Shown piece by piece: positions 1 to 8,261 of a stretch of DNA of 64,000 bases. The number at the start of each line of letters is the position of its first letter. The first letter of the stretch is position 1. Origin of the DNA: Methanosarcina sp. DH2. Its GTDB lineage: Archaea > Halobacteriota > Methanosarcinia > Methanosarcinales > Methanosarcinaceae. The notes under the pieces are model-generated. The model did not search any database. It saw only the letters and a program-made list of their open reading frames with translations, and was not told the origin of the DNA. Made by a program: the position numbers and the translations under genes. The stretch spans positions 377,509 through 441,508 of the forward strand of contig NZ_WJBI01000001.1 of the NCBI RefSeq assembly GCF_020804225.1. The letters are read 5' to 3'.

Positions 1-641
1 GCCTTTGACATCGTCGCGCTTAACTATTTCCAGTACCCATCCACACATTACATTGACCCAATCAACCAGTTTATCCGAGTAACCAGCATCAGCCCAAATT
101 AACTTCAACCGAGAAAATCTTCCAGTAACTTGTTCCATAATAATTTTAGCCCCATCTCGATCCTGAATATTTGCTGCATGAACTATAACCATTAACAGTA
201 ATCCTATTGTATCCACCAGAATGCGGCGTTTTCTCCCTTTTACTTTCTTGGCAGCATGATAGCCGCGTATTCCTGGTGTTTCTGTGGTTTTAACTGACTG
301 GCTATCTAAAATCGCTGCATTTGGCTTTGTTTCTCTTTCATATGCAATTCTCAGTTTAGTTCTCAGTGAAGCATTTATACGTTCCCGGGTTCCTTTAAGT
401 CACCAAAGACGGAAATAGTGGTAGACATTTTCCATGGTGGAAATTCGGGGGGTAACATTCGCCAGGCACAACCAGAACGTAACAAATAAAAGATTGCATT
501 CAATATTTCTCGATAGGAATGAACGCGCTTTCTACCTCGATTCATTCTGGGATTCCGGAAATAAGGCTTAATTAGTTCCTGTCCTTTATCGGATAATTCA
601 CCAGGATAAAGTCTTCTAGATCGTTCTGGCATGACGACCAA
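1..641 (-). pseudogene. IS5-family transposase, frameshifted, with an in-frame stop
   Basis: The first ~75 residues (start at 641) match the N-terminal domain of IS5-type transposases, with the blocks RSGCAWRMLPPEFPPW and RKRVHSYREILNAIFY. Near 427-433 the frame breaks in an AAAA run. A -1 shift restores the family sequence (VYHYFRLW), and the DDE part then continues to the window edge, with the Asp in ILDSQSVKTTE and the Asp in WADAGYSDK; the final Glu is outside. In that second frame a TGA (400-402) follows RLW. Some IS5 subgroups use a programmed -1 shift, so the frame change alone need not be damage, but the extra stop makes an active enzyme unlikely. Confidence 0.75.
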
Positions 642-678
642 TCGGGTTATAAGAATTATTTAATTTTAAGACAGGCTC
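1..678 (-). mobile_element. IS5-type insertion sequence, cut by the window edge
   Basis: The element end is visible at 670-678, which reads GAGCCTGTC on the minus strand, a typical start for IS5-group terminal inverted repeats. The transposase begins just inside it. The other terminal repeat lies outside the window, so the full length cannot be given. The three bases after the end (TAA, 679-681) may be one half of a target duplication. Confidence 0.75.
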
Positions 679-1223
679 TAAGAAATCTAGCAATAGCTTC
701 CTGTATGGTAATCCCTGTAATGCTCTTTTTATTTCCCTTTTATTTTAACTATACTCCGGTTCAGAATAAAAAAGCAGAAAAAAGGCAAATACTGATATGA
801 ACGAAAAATAGTTCCGGGTACAAAAATTAGAGTTAAATACTACCCAAAAAAAGCTTCCTATCAATCTTTTTGGTAACTATTCAGTGTATCTGAAATCAGT
901 CTATAGATGCTGATCTAGAATTGTCTAAACATGTAATGGCCAGTCCGAAAACCTGAAAAAGACAATTAATAGCAATTAGTCAAAGAATCTAAGTTCCCAT
1001 AACCTGTTCATTAAACATTAAATAAGACGGCTAAAGATATTGTTTTACCCTGGTTGAATAGTTACTTTTTTTGTTTCTTTATATTTTTTGGATACATTAC
1101 AATTTGTCTGGCAGCGGTACTTTATAATTTCTGGATTAAATAATTTACAAGAACCAGGGAAAGTTTTCTCCGGCAGGAGTGTTTTTACATAATACTCGTG
1201 TTCGTACGTAATACTCGTGTTAG

Positions 1224-1400
1224 GTGGTATTTAACAGGCTAGATATTGCTTTTTTCTTTAGCGGTCGACTGCAAATTTGTGCGAAGCAGAAAGAAATAAC
1301 CTGGGATGCCGTTCTCGGACATTTTGAAACATCTAATCAATTGACCAGGGATCATCTGAAAACACTTTTCGGAAAAAAAGCCTGTTTTTCAAATAAATAA
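1224..1400 (+). CDS. possible 58-aa ORF or gene remnant
   Basis: A GTG-started frame runs 58 codons to TAA at 1398. The stretch ITWDAVLGHFETSNQL has a balanced composition unlike the noisy AT-rich surroundings, which is the only argument for coding. There is no convincing ribosome site (only GGTGG around the start) and no family is recognised. It may be the tail of a decayed gene. Confidence 0.2.
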   Translation: MVFNRLDIAFFFSGRLQICAKQKEITWDAVLGHFETSNQLTRDHLKTLFGKKACFSNK

Positions 1401-1480
1401 GATTTAAGAAGCTTAAATTTTTATATTTTTCCTGATTCCTTTATTGATTTGTCAAAAATCCTCAAGATTTTGACTTTCAA

Positions 1481-1552
1481 CCGGAATAAATCTCCAGATC
1501 GAATTAACTAAGCTCAGGAGGAACATCATCATATATGGTAGATTTATTCCGG
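1481..1552. repeat. 13-bp perfect inverted repeat, 46-bp spacing
   Basis: CCGGAATAAATCT at 1481-1493 is the exact reverse complement of 1540-1552. A smaller hairpin (GTCAAAA...TTTTGAC, 1451-1474) lies just before it. AGGAGG occurs in the loop at 1516-1521. It could be a structured RNA leader or the end of a decayed mobile element; the sequence does not decide. Confidence 0.45.
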
Positions 1553-1682
1553 CTGAAGTTCTTACTTTTTCACTTTCCCTTCCAAACAATTTCTCTCAGA
1601 TTGGATCACCTGTTGAGCAGGTACTTTGAGACTGTACTATTTCATTGTTCAAAGACCGATCAGTAAACATCTAAACAGGCAC

Positions 1683-1781
1683 TTACCTGTTAAGGACTCC
1701 ATAGCCGCCAATCTGTATTATTTTTAACTGTATTATCTGTATATAGAAAGTTATCTTTGTATAGCTCAAGTAGAAAAACAT
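1683..1781 (-). CDS. small ORF, 32 aa, same leader as the 2.7-3.4 kb array
   Basis: The ATG (1779-1781) is preceded on the minus strand by GTGGAGGGAA with exactly five bases between, the same leader and spacing found at four other ORFs in this spacer. The peptide begins MFFYLSYTKITFYIQ and is rich in aromatic and Ile residues; the first half resembles the 25-residue array peptides, the C-terminal half (GGYGVLNR) does not. A full GGAGG at optimal spacing in otherwise gene-free DNA is the main evidence for translation. It lies ~1 kb from the array and may be a diverged member. Confidence 0.45.
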   Translation of the reverse strand: MFFYLSYTKITFYIQIIQLKIIQIGGYGVLNR

Positions 1782-2650
1782 TATACTTCCCTCCACTCCT
1801 TAATGCTGTTCTTTCTCGTTCAAAGCCATTTTTCCTTAGAAGCTGATCTCAAACCTATCTTATTCTGAAATTATAGTTTTTTCATGATCATTTTTCATTA
1901 TCCGAAACTTGATTGGTTCTCTAAGCTCCTGGTTCAAAGGAACAAATTTGTTTTGAGATTAGCTCTTAACTTACTTCGGGTTGCTCTTAAACTGACATTG
2001 AGTTCAATTTTTTAATATTTCAGTTTATACAACTTCTTTTCGCCAACCCCCTCTCGCGCTTTTATACTCCCAGAACTTTATATTGGAACTATACTAGAAA
2101 CCAAATAATTGCAGAGACATCCAGCTAAAAAACTTAAAGTTTCTAAGGTTTTTAAATTCGATATCTAGGATCTTTGTATGCAGCGAATGAATATATTTAG
2201 ACGCCATCTTCTTTTTGAGGTTGCAAGTTCCACTTTTAATCATTGAAGGAGTATCAATATACAGGTGTATTACGAATTTATATATAATGTAAAGAACAAG
2301 TACTCCTTACAAATAGTAATCTTTAAGTATTTTGATACAGAATATTTCATTAAGTCAAGCAACTGTGCTGTCTATGCGTTCTGTTTTTTTCATTAAATCC
2401 TTTAATTCCTTTAGCATAGTCTCTGTCAGGGAAATATTACCTCTAAAAAATATCCTGTTCCTCTCTGAAATTAATGTTTTTTATGTAATCTCAAATTTGT
2501 GACGGTTACTTCTCTTATATTTCGAAGAGTATATTAAAACAGTAAAAGCCATCTCATAAATTAAAAAAATGCAGTTAAATAAGGCAAATATTTATAATAT
2601 ATGGAAAATGTAAAAAAGTTATACTTAAATACTTACTTCGTAAAGATAAA

Positions 2651-2671
2651 GTTGCCTGAAAAGCAGGCAAC
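2651..2671 (-). terminator. hairpin after the small-ORF array
   Basis: GTTGCCTG and CAGGCAAC form a perfect 8-bp stem with a 5-base loop. Read on the minus strand it follows the 2714-2791 ORF by ~43 bases and is followed by TTTATCTTT, so it may end the array transcript. It could equally be part of an RNA with its own role. Confidence 0.4.
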
Positions 2672-2713
2672 TTAATATGTATATTTTGATTTTTCGTTAG
2701 TATTGCTGCTTAA

Positions 2714-2791
2714 TTAGAAGCAGTAAAACAGCTTGAGGAATGTTGACTCGTAGGTTACTTTGACAGTTTTATAGATAAGGCTGAAGTACAT
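2714..2791 (-). CDS. small ORF of the tandem array, copy 1 (25 aa)
   Basis: The leader GTGGAGGGAA (minus strand of 2797-2806) ends five bases before ATG at 2789-2791. The 25-residue product begins MYFSLIYKTVKVTYES and ends LKLFYCF: aromatic-rich with spaced Lys, possibly amphipathic or membrane-active. It belongs to a set of three frames of identical length in which the ORF carries no insertions or deletions although the flanks do, and several third-position changes are silent. No known family is recognised. Similar gene plans in bacteria (Ldr, Ibs/Sib) are type I toxins, but that parallel is only architectural. Confidence 0.55.
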   Translation of the reverse strand: MYFSLIYKTVKVTYESTFLKLFYCF

Positions 2792-2915
2792 ATCAGTTCC
2801 CTCCACTCTTTTCCTGTATTTTGTTCATACCCCGTTATGCACCTGTCTTCTGCAATGAGCTTATCAGGATCATATACGCTCCCTGTAGCCCAGCAGTTTC
2901 CTCCTTACAGCTCAA

Positions 2916-2993
2916 TTAGAAGCAGTAAACTAACTTGAGGAAAGTTGACTCATAGCTATATGAGATAGTTTTATAGATAAGGCTGAAGTACAT
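2916..2993 (-). CDS. small ORF of the tandem array, copy 2 (25 aa)
   Basis: It has the same leader and five-base spacing as copy 1. The product begins MYFSLIYKTISYSYES and ends LKLVYCF. Compared with copy 1 there are about five amino-acid changes, mostly conservative (V/I, T/S), and silent changes in Thr, Tyr and Leu codons. The frame and the length of 25 residues are kept although the flanking leader differs by several indels. This is what purifying selection on a peptide would look like, but three copies are too few for a test. Confidence 0.55.
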   Translation of the reverse strand: MYFSLIYKTISYSYESTFLKLVYCF

Positions 2994-3126
2994 ATCAGTT
3001 CCCTCCACTCTTTTCCTGTATTTTGTTCGTCCCCCGTTATACACCCGTCTTCTGCAATCGAGCTTATCAGAGTATCATAAATATAAATGCTCCCTGTAGC
3101 CCGGCAGTTTCCTCTTTACAGCTCAA

Positions 3127-3204
3127 TTAGAAGCTGTAAAACAGCTTGAGGAATGTTGACTCGTAGGTTACTTTGACAGTTTTATAGATAAGGCTGAAGT
3201 ACAT
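3127..3204 (-). CDS. small ORF of the tandem array, copy 3 (25 aa)
   Basis: The product is almost identical to copy 1: only the penultimate Cys is Ser (TGC to AGC). The Shine-Dalgarno sequence and spacing are the same. Its upstream leader departs from the other units beyond ~3222, so its promoter must differ or transcription must come from the 3284-3358 ORF upstream. There is a short AGGC/GCCT hairpin at 3260-3272 between the two. Confidence 0.55.
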   Translation of the reverse strand: MYFSLIYKTVKVTYESTFLKLFYSF

Positions 3205-3283
3205 ATCAGTTCCCTCCACTCTATATTTTTGTTCACTTTTCACGGCTAACTATATTTCCAGGCTTTCGGCCTCAGTAGCCTAT

Positions 3284-3358
3284 TTAGAATAACTTAATTG
3301 CAAAGTTGATATTAGTCAGGAATGCAAAGAACTGGCTAAAGTTGAATGTCAGGATCAT
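3284..3358 (-). CDS. small ORF with the array leader, diverged (24 aa)
   Basis: ATG at 3356-3358 follows GTGGAGGGAA with five bases between. The peptide begins MILTFNFSQFFAFLTN and ends in KLF: hydrophobic, Phe-rich, nearly the length of copies 1-3, but without close sequence identity. A possible 45-residue basic ORF (3361-3498, minus, GTG start, no clear ribosome site) ends with its TAA three bases from this ORF's start and runs through its Shine-Dalgarno sequence, so the two could be translationally coupled. No function is known. Confidence 0.45.
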   Translation of the reverse strand: MILTFNFSQFFAFLTNINFAIKLF

Positions 3359-3360
3359 GT

Positions 3361-3498
3361 TTATTCCCTCCACATTTCATTGGAATTTATATTCTTTCCA
3401 CACGGTGCTTGTGTACATGCCTTTGAGTACACTTTTCTGAAACTTTTGTTTGCAGCCTTCTTTACCAAGCCTCCAAAGCTTGTTACTCTTTCAGCCAC
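3361..3498 (-). CDS. possible 45-aa basic ORF upstream of the last array member
   Basis: A GTG directly after a stop codon opens a frame of 45 codons with the Lys/Arg-rich stretch GGLVKKAANKSFRKVYSK. Its stop lies inside the leader of the 3284-3358 ORF. There is no Shine-Dalgarno sequence before the GTG; GGAGG occurs within the frame, four bases before a TTG (codon 11), which would give a 35-residue product. The equivalent region of the other units is not open. I list it only because of the overlap. Confidence 0.2.
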   Translation of the reverse strand: MAERVTSFGGLVKKAANKSFRKVYSKACTQAPCGKNINSNEMWRE

Positions 3499-4236
3499 TT
3501 AGAAAGATTATTAATGGGAATTTCTTTTCTTCTTGGGATCTACAGTTTAAGATTCTAACCGGCAGTGGCTATATCTAGCTATATTTATCAGATTATATAA
3601 ATTGGACAGAATTACATCTCCTTACGAATTATAGTTCTTAATTATTTAGAGGTAAATACCTGTATGACGGAATATATATTTTTAATTCGGTAGATGCCTA
3701 ATGTTTCACTCCGGTTTTAACCTCTATCTAAATGTTTGGATGCTTGCCACGGTTTGATGAATAACTTCTTCGAACAGATTAGTTCAGAGGCTATGTTTTT
3801 CCTATTTTTTCTATTACGTTTATCAGCCGATACATGAGAGAAAGCAGTTTAAAATAAAAAAGTCAGTTCTTAGGATAAAAGCATAAATTTTCTGCTAAAG
3901 CTTTGTGTTTCCTAAAATAATCTCCAACTTTGGTTTATACTGTCCAAATTATGCTTATTTTGTGCATGACAATTTTAGGTAAAAATCGTGTCTGAAGCTT
4001 AAGGGTCTATTCAAGAGTCCAAAACAGTGTAGCTAGTGCTCGCTTTCAAAGTTAAGTTTTAAAAGCCTGCACAGGTAACTATAAATCGACATCAATTGAA
4101 CTTGAAATTCTATAATTAAGAAATAATTTAGAGAGCATAGGTTAAAATGTATTTTCTTACATAAGGGATAAAAACAATTGAGATTATTCAATGTAATTTC
4201 TTCTGATCATGTCTCAGTAAAAATGGGGAGGGGGAT

Positions 4237-4953
4237 ATGAACATTAATAAAGATAGTTTACCTGACAATAGGTTACCTATTGTTGAGGTTTCTAATGTAA
4301 GGAAAAGTTATGTACTTGGAGACATGGAGGTTCCAGTACTCTCAGGTATTAACCTTACAATCGAAATGGGAGAATTCCTGGCGATTATGGGCCCATCAGG
4401 CTCCGGAAAAAGTACTCTTATGAACCTTATAGGCTGCCTTGACCGACCTACGGGGGGGCAGGTCCTTATAAGGGGGAATAATCTGCACAAAATGTCGGAT
4501 GAAGAACTTGCCCGCCTCCGGGGGCTTGAAATAGGTTTCGTTTTTCAGACTTTCAACCTTGTTTCTCGCCTAACCGCTTTTGAGAACGTTTTGCTCCCTA
4601 CTTTCGCCAATTCGAGGAGCACCGATCCACAAAAGCGTGCAAAGGAACTTCTGACACTTATGGGACTGCAGGACCGTATGCATCACAGACCGGGGGAGCT
4701 TTCTGGAGGTCAATCCCAGAGAGTCTCAATTGCACGGGCACTCATTAACGATCCTTCGATCCTCCTTGCTGATGAACCAACTGGAAACTTGGACTCTAAA
4801 ACAGGCTCTGAAATCCTGCGAATATTCATGGATTTGAACAACGAGGGAAGAACAATAGTAATAGTTACACACGACCCTGAGATCGCAAAATATGCTGATA
4901 GGGTTGTCCTGGTAAAAGATGGAGTAATTCAGTATAACTTAGGTGGGGAATGA
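4237..4953 (+). CDS. LolD/MacB-type ABC transporter ATP-binding protein (cassette 1)
   Basis: A 238-residue cytoplasmic ATPase energises the MacB-like permease two genes downstream. Walker A is GPSGSGKST (~52-60), the Q-loop Gln ~104, signature LSGGQ (~155-159), Walker B ILLADE (~175-180), and the D-loop GNLD follows. FVFQTFNL and ADEPTGNLDS are typical of the LolD/FtsE/MacB ATPase branch. ATG 4237 follows GGGGAGGGGG closely. The stop TGA directly abuts the ATG of the next gene (4954), so the two are surely cotranscribed. A near-copy lies at 8262. The substrate cannot be read from the ATPase. Confidence 0.9.
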   Translation: MNINKDSLPDNRLPIVEVSNVRKSYVLGDMEVPVLSGINLTIEMGEFLAIMGPSGSGKSTLMNLIGCLDRPTGGQVLIRGNNLHKMSDEELARLRGLEIGFVFQTFNLVSRLTAFENVLLPTFANSRSTDPQKRAKELLTLMGLQDRMHHRPGELSGGQSQRVSIARALINDPSILLADEPTGNLDSKTGSEILRIFMDLNNEGRTIVIVTHDPEIAKYADRVVLVKDGVIQYNLGGE

Positions 4954-6192
4954 ATGAAATTAATTAAAGAGCGTATTATTGCAGCCTTTTTTTCTTTAAT
5001 TCTGATTGCCTCCGTTTTTGCGTTTCCGGCTTCTGCAGCTGTAGGGAGTGCAAACTTGAAAGTAACGATCGTCGAAACAAATCCTTATCCTGCAAAGATA
5101 GGAGAATATCTGACTCTGAACTTACAGGTGGAAAATATCGGAGGGGACAAAGCCGGTAACGTTGACATCGAAATAGTTCCTAAGTATCCTTTCTCTCTGT
5201 CAGAGGCAAATACTGTACAGAACATCGGAGCTCTTAATCCTGGCAGGACTGCTACAAAGGAGTTCTATCTATATGTTGACAAGGATGCTCAAAAAGGAGT
5301 CCGATCAATTGATATCCGTACAAGAGCCGATAAAAGCAGTCCATGGAGTGAAAAAACTTTCGATATAAGGATAGGTACTGAAACCTTTGACAGCAAAGGC
5401 ACTGTTGAGCTTGCAGAAATAATCTCGTCTCCCGAAGTCTTTATGCCTGGAGATAAGGGTACTGTAACAGTAACTCTTAGAAATACAGCAACAAATCCTA
5501 CTGTTTCTATCGATGGGAAAGATTACGATACCAATGCGAGGATACAAGCTGCTGTTTTGAGGCCTCTATCTAATGGAATAACGGTTCTGGACGCTCCATA
5601 TTATGAAATGGGGCTTCTGGGCCCAGGGGATAGTATCAAATTAACCTTTAATGTTGAGGTTGAAGAGGATGCGAGGGAAGGAGTTCATAATTTTGAGCTT
5701 ACAATCGAGGGAAACTCCTTTGACTACAATAGCCGGAAGAGCATTCCCCTTGAAGTTGATTCTTCGAATATAAAGGTAATTCCTTCAAAACCACTAAGGT
5801 TGGTAGATGGGAAAGCAACCGTAGAATTTGATGTAGCAAATACTCACCCTAATGAGCTCAACTCTGTCAGTATAAAACCTGAAGCTGAAGGTGTAAAGTT
5901 TTATCCTGTCGAATACTTCATCGGACCTATGGATCCTGACGAACTTTTCACAATAGAGTTTGATGCAATGACTGACAATTCCTCGGATGCCGGTAAGGAA
6001 GCTTCGGGATATACAAATATGTCTGTTACTGCAAGCTACAACAATGGGATTAACAGGCATGAAAACGTTGCAGGTAACCTGAATCTTGAAACTGATTCCA
6101 TGCCTTCTGAGACAAACTCTACAGTTGCAATTGCGGGTGTAATTGCTATATTTATCCCTGCAGCCTTCCTACTGTACAGAAGGAAAAAATAA
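4954..6192 (+). CDS. S-layer-like (COG1361-type) extracellular protein, membrane anchored (cassette 1)
   Basis: The 412-residue product has a signal peptide (1 to ~28, ending FPASAA), several Ig-like/CARDB-type beta domains (YPAKIGEYLTLNLQVENIGG; MPGDKGTVTVTLRNTA), and one C-terminal transmembrane helix (~390-407) followed by YRRKK. It should sit outside the cell, anchored by its C-terminus. Placed between the ATPase and permease genes of one operon, it is a likely extracellular partner of the transporter, in the place MacA holds in bacterial MacAB; that role is inference. The paralogue at 9446 shares long identical blocks. Confidence 0.8.
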   Translation: MKLIKERIIAAFFSLILIASVFAFPASAAVGSANLKVTIVETNPYPAKIGEYLTLNLQVENIGGDKAGNVDIEIVPKYPFSLSEANTVQNIGALNPGRTATKEFYLYVDKDAQKGVRSIDIRTRADKSSPWSEKTFDIRIGTETFDSKGTVELAEIISSPEVFMPGDKGTVTVTLRNTATNPTVSIDGKDYDTNARIQAAVLRPLSNGITVLDAPYYEMGLLGPGDSIKLTFNVEVEEDAREGVHNFELTIEGNSFDYNSRKSIPLEVDSSNIKVIPSKPLRLVDGKATVEFDVANTHPNELNSVSIKPEAEGVKFYPVEYFIGPMDPDELFTIEFDAMTDNSSDAGKEASGYTNMSVTASYNNGINRHENVAGNLNLETDSMPSETNSTVAIAGVIAIFIPAAFLLYRRKK

Positions 6193-6239
6193 TGAGTGGA
6201 TAAGGGTTTACTAAATTATCATATTTATGGGGGTAAAAT

Positions 6240-7454
6240 ATGATACAATTTGTGCAAGCAGCCCGTATTGCTTCTGGGAGCATACGCAGTTCCAAGCTTC
6301 GATCTGTGCTCACAACACTGGGAATTGTGATAGGTGTTGCAGCGGTAGTCATAAATGCATCTCTTGGTGCCAGCTTTAACCAGTTTTTTACCGATGAGGT
6401 CACCTCTGTGGGCTCAAATTTTATAATTGCGTATAGTGACCAGCCAAACCTTTTTTATCAAAGTGAGCTTGAAATAATTGAAAATACTCCAGGAATCTCC
6501 GGAGTTTCTCCCAGAAAAACAATATCCGGAGAGATTAGTTATCTTTCAGATACTAAAAGCGTGAGTATCGTAGGTGTGAATGGGGACTTTCAGGAAATCC
6601 AGGGAATTAAGATGGAAGATGGGAGTTTCCTGACTGATAAGGATATTTACTCTGCTGTTCTTGGGTATGACCTTGCAAAAAAGGAATTTGGCAGGAGTAT
6701 TTCGCATAGAAGTACTGTTGATATTGCATTCCGGCAGGAGAATGGTACACTCGTAAGAAAAAGTTTCAAAGTAAAAGGGATTCTGGAGGATTCAAAAGAA
6801 ACCATTGTCGGGGGAGATGGCAGTACAGATATGATAATTTATATTCCTATTTCGACCATGAATGAAATGGCCGGGGAACAGGATTACGGGACTTTCTTCG
6901 CTATGGCAGAAAGTTCTGAGAATATTCGCGATATTTCGGATAATGTGGATAAGCGGCTTGCTCGGAACTTCGGAATCCCTGATAGGGATCTCGATGATGA
7001 AGACGCAAAACCTTATACCGTTTTTAATCAGGCAGATGTTCTTGAAGAGACTGGAGCATTAGGAAAAGCTTTGAGTTCTTTCCTGCTGGTCCTTGCTTTA
7101 GTTTCACTGTTCGTGGGTTCGATAGGAATAATGAATATTATGCTCGTAACAGTTACCGAACGCACAAGGGAAATTGGTATAATGAAGTCTGTAGGTTACA
7201 GCAGTTCTAATATCCAATCCCTTTTTTTACTGGAATCCGTAATGGTCAGCTTCTTAGGAGGTCTGGTGGGTACTGCAATAGGCGGTTTTGGAGCCTACAT
7301 TCTTGAAGAGGCTCTCAAACTTCCCCCAGTATTTCCTTTCATGCTAATTGAAATCGGAATTCTGGTTTCGGTCCTTGTAGGTGTAGGTGCAGGACTGTAT
7401 CCCGCAAGAAAAGCTGCAAGCATGAATCCTGTAGATGCTTTAAGGTATGAGTAA
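6240..7454 (+). CDS. MacB/FtsX-type ABC permease (cassette 1)
   Basis: This is a 404-residue permease. An N-terminal membrane helix (~15-40, LTTLGIVIGVAAVVI) is followed by a large extracellular MacB_PCD-type domain and three C-terminal helices of the FtsX domain, with the hallmark VTERTREIGIMKSVG (~300-315) and the end PARKAASMNPVDALRYE. It follows the S-layer-like gene by 47 bases; GGGGGT lies before ATG 6240. MacB-type permeases act as mechanotransducers rather than classical channels. The paralogue is at 13011. A hairpin terminator directly follows. Confidence 0.9.
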   Translation: MIQFVQAARIASGSIRSSKLRSVLTTLGIVIGVAAVVINASLGASFNQFFTDEVTSVGSNFIIAYSDQPNLFYQSELEIIENTPGISGVSPRKTISGEISYLSDTKSVSIVGVNGDFQEIQGIKMEDGSFLTDKDIYSAVLGYDLAKKEFGRSISHRSTVDIAFRQENGTLVRKSFKVKGILEDSKETIVGGDGSTDMIIYIPISTMNEMAGEQDYGTFFAMAESSENIRDISDNVDKRLARNFGIPDRDLDDEDAKPYTVFNQADVLEETGALGKALSSFLLVLALVSLFVGSIGIMNIMLVTVTERTREIGIMKSVGYSSSNIQSLFLLESVMVSFLGGLVGTAIGGFGAYILEEALKLPPVFPFMLIEIGILVSVLVGVGAGLYPARKAASMNPVDALRYE

Positions 7455-7483
7455 GGGTCTTCAAGTTTAAAGAAACGACCCTT
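7453..7483 (+). terminator. terminator of ABC cassette 1
   Basis: AAGGGTC (7453-7459) and GACCCTT (7477-7483) form a 7-bp stem that starts at the permease stop codon. T-rich sequence (ATTTTTCTTTTTTC) follows. Confidence 0.6.
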
Positions 7484-7650
7484 ATTCTTTAGCATTTTTC
7501 TTTTTTCAGCGTCCTTCAGCTCTTTTCATTCCGCAGTTTTTTCAGTTATCTTTTTTAGCCAGCCCAATTAAGAATTAACGGGTTAGAATAACTTTAAGTA
7601 ACTTCTATTTACATTATTTTTACAAAATACTAAAAGTAGTAAACGATTGA

Positions 7651-8142
7651 ATGATTATGGATCAGATTGATAGGGAGTTCATTAATTTTTATCAACGGGT
7701 TGGCAAAGCCTACGGAATGGACAGCCTCACTTCAACTATAGTTGCCAGGCTTTTTATCGAACCTGGAGAGGTTTCAATTAAAGAACTTGCTGAGGAGACC
7801 GGTTATTCTCTGGCTTCGGTAAGCAACAAGGTCCGTCAGCTTGAGCCCTCAGGCTTTATTGTGAAAAGGACAAAGCCCGGAACAAGGAAAATCTATGTAA
7901 GGGCAGACAAGGATGTATTAAGGGTCGCTATCGGACAATTGATCAGGACACAGGCAGGCGAAATTCAACCTGTAATTACTGAAATCCCTCATATGATCGA
8001 GCACTATCGAAATGAAGACCTCAGTGAGGTTCAGCAGAAAAAAATTGAAATCCTTAAACGGTACCATAAAGATATGCTCAAGCTTGATATCTTACTTGAA
8101 GAAATGATATCTAAACTTGAAAATATGAATCAAGAGAACTAA
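7651..8142 (+). CDS. winged-helix transcriptional regulator, MarR/GbsR-like
   Basis: The 163-residue protein has a winged helix-turn-helix at ~35-90 (VSIKELAEETGYSLASVSNK, then the wing FIVKRTKPGTRKIYV) and a long helical C-terminus (~95-160), probably for dimerisation. The layout fits GbsR/MarR-like repressors. It is the only regulator gene between the two ABC cassettes and so is the natural candidate to control both. No ribosome site precedes either ATG (7651, 7657), so a short leader is possible. Ligand unknown. Confidence 0.75.
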   Translation: MIMDQIDREFINFYQRVGKAYGMDSLTSTIVARLFIEPGEVSIKELAEETGYSLASVSNKVRQLEPSGFIVKRTKPGTRKIYVRADKDVLRVAIGQLIRTQAGEIQPVITEIPHMIEHYRNEDLSEVQQKKIEILKRYHKDMLKLDILLEEMISKLENMNQEN

Positions 8143-8159
8143 TTCTTTTGTGAATTTTT

Positions 8160-8172
8160 CTTATTATATAAT
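8160..8172 (+). promoter_or_regulatory. TATA box for ABC cassette 2
   Basis: TTATTATATAATG is a strong archaeal TATA-like sequence ~90 bases before the cassette-2 ATPase; the start point would be near 8195. Confidence 0.4.
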
Positions 8173-8261
8173 GTAGATGACAAACACTTAAGAGTAAGAA
8201 ATGCTGATATTGTACATCATCTCAATAGGATAATACTTTCAAAGTTTGAACAAATGGCGGA

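Larger units (their letters stand above)
2714..3222. repeat. tandem repeat, three units of ~205 bp
   Basis: Units are anchored by TTCCCTCCAC at 2797, 2999 and 3210 (spacings 202 and 211). Each unit has a small ORF on the minus strand and a leader with shared blocks such as CTTCTGCAAT and GAAAAGAGTGGAGGGAAC (minus). The third unit is cut: its leader is replaced by unrelated sequence upstream of 3222. Unit 2 carries an extra TATA-like stretch (minus ATTTATATTTAT, ~3078-3089) absent from unit 1, a candidate promoter. Confidence 0.85.
679..4236. other. 3.5-kb AT-rich spacer without a long gene
   Basis: No ORF of normal length with a ribosome site is present. The spacer contains a 13-bp inverted repeat (1481-1493 / 1540-1552), a short possible ORF (1224-1400), a hairpin (2651-2671), a three-unit ~205-bp tandem repeat, and five very small minus-strand ORFs with the same strong Shine-Dalgarno sequence. 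Two copies of TAATACTCGTGTT lie at about 1190-1222. The stretches 1800-2640 and 3500-4236 show nothing I can name. Confidence 0.7.

Noticed and set aside
3380-3500. Plus-strand frame with a run resembling the array peptides (TFLKLL)
   Set aside because: No start codon in frame and the opposite strand from the array; the likeness is short and hydrophobic.
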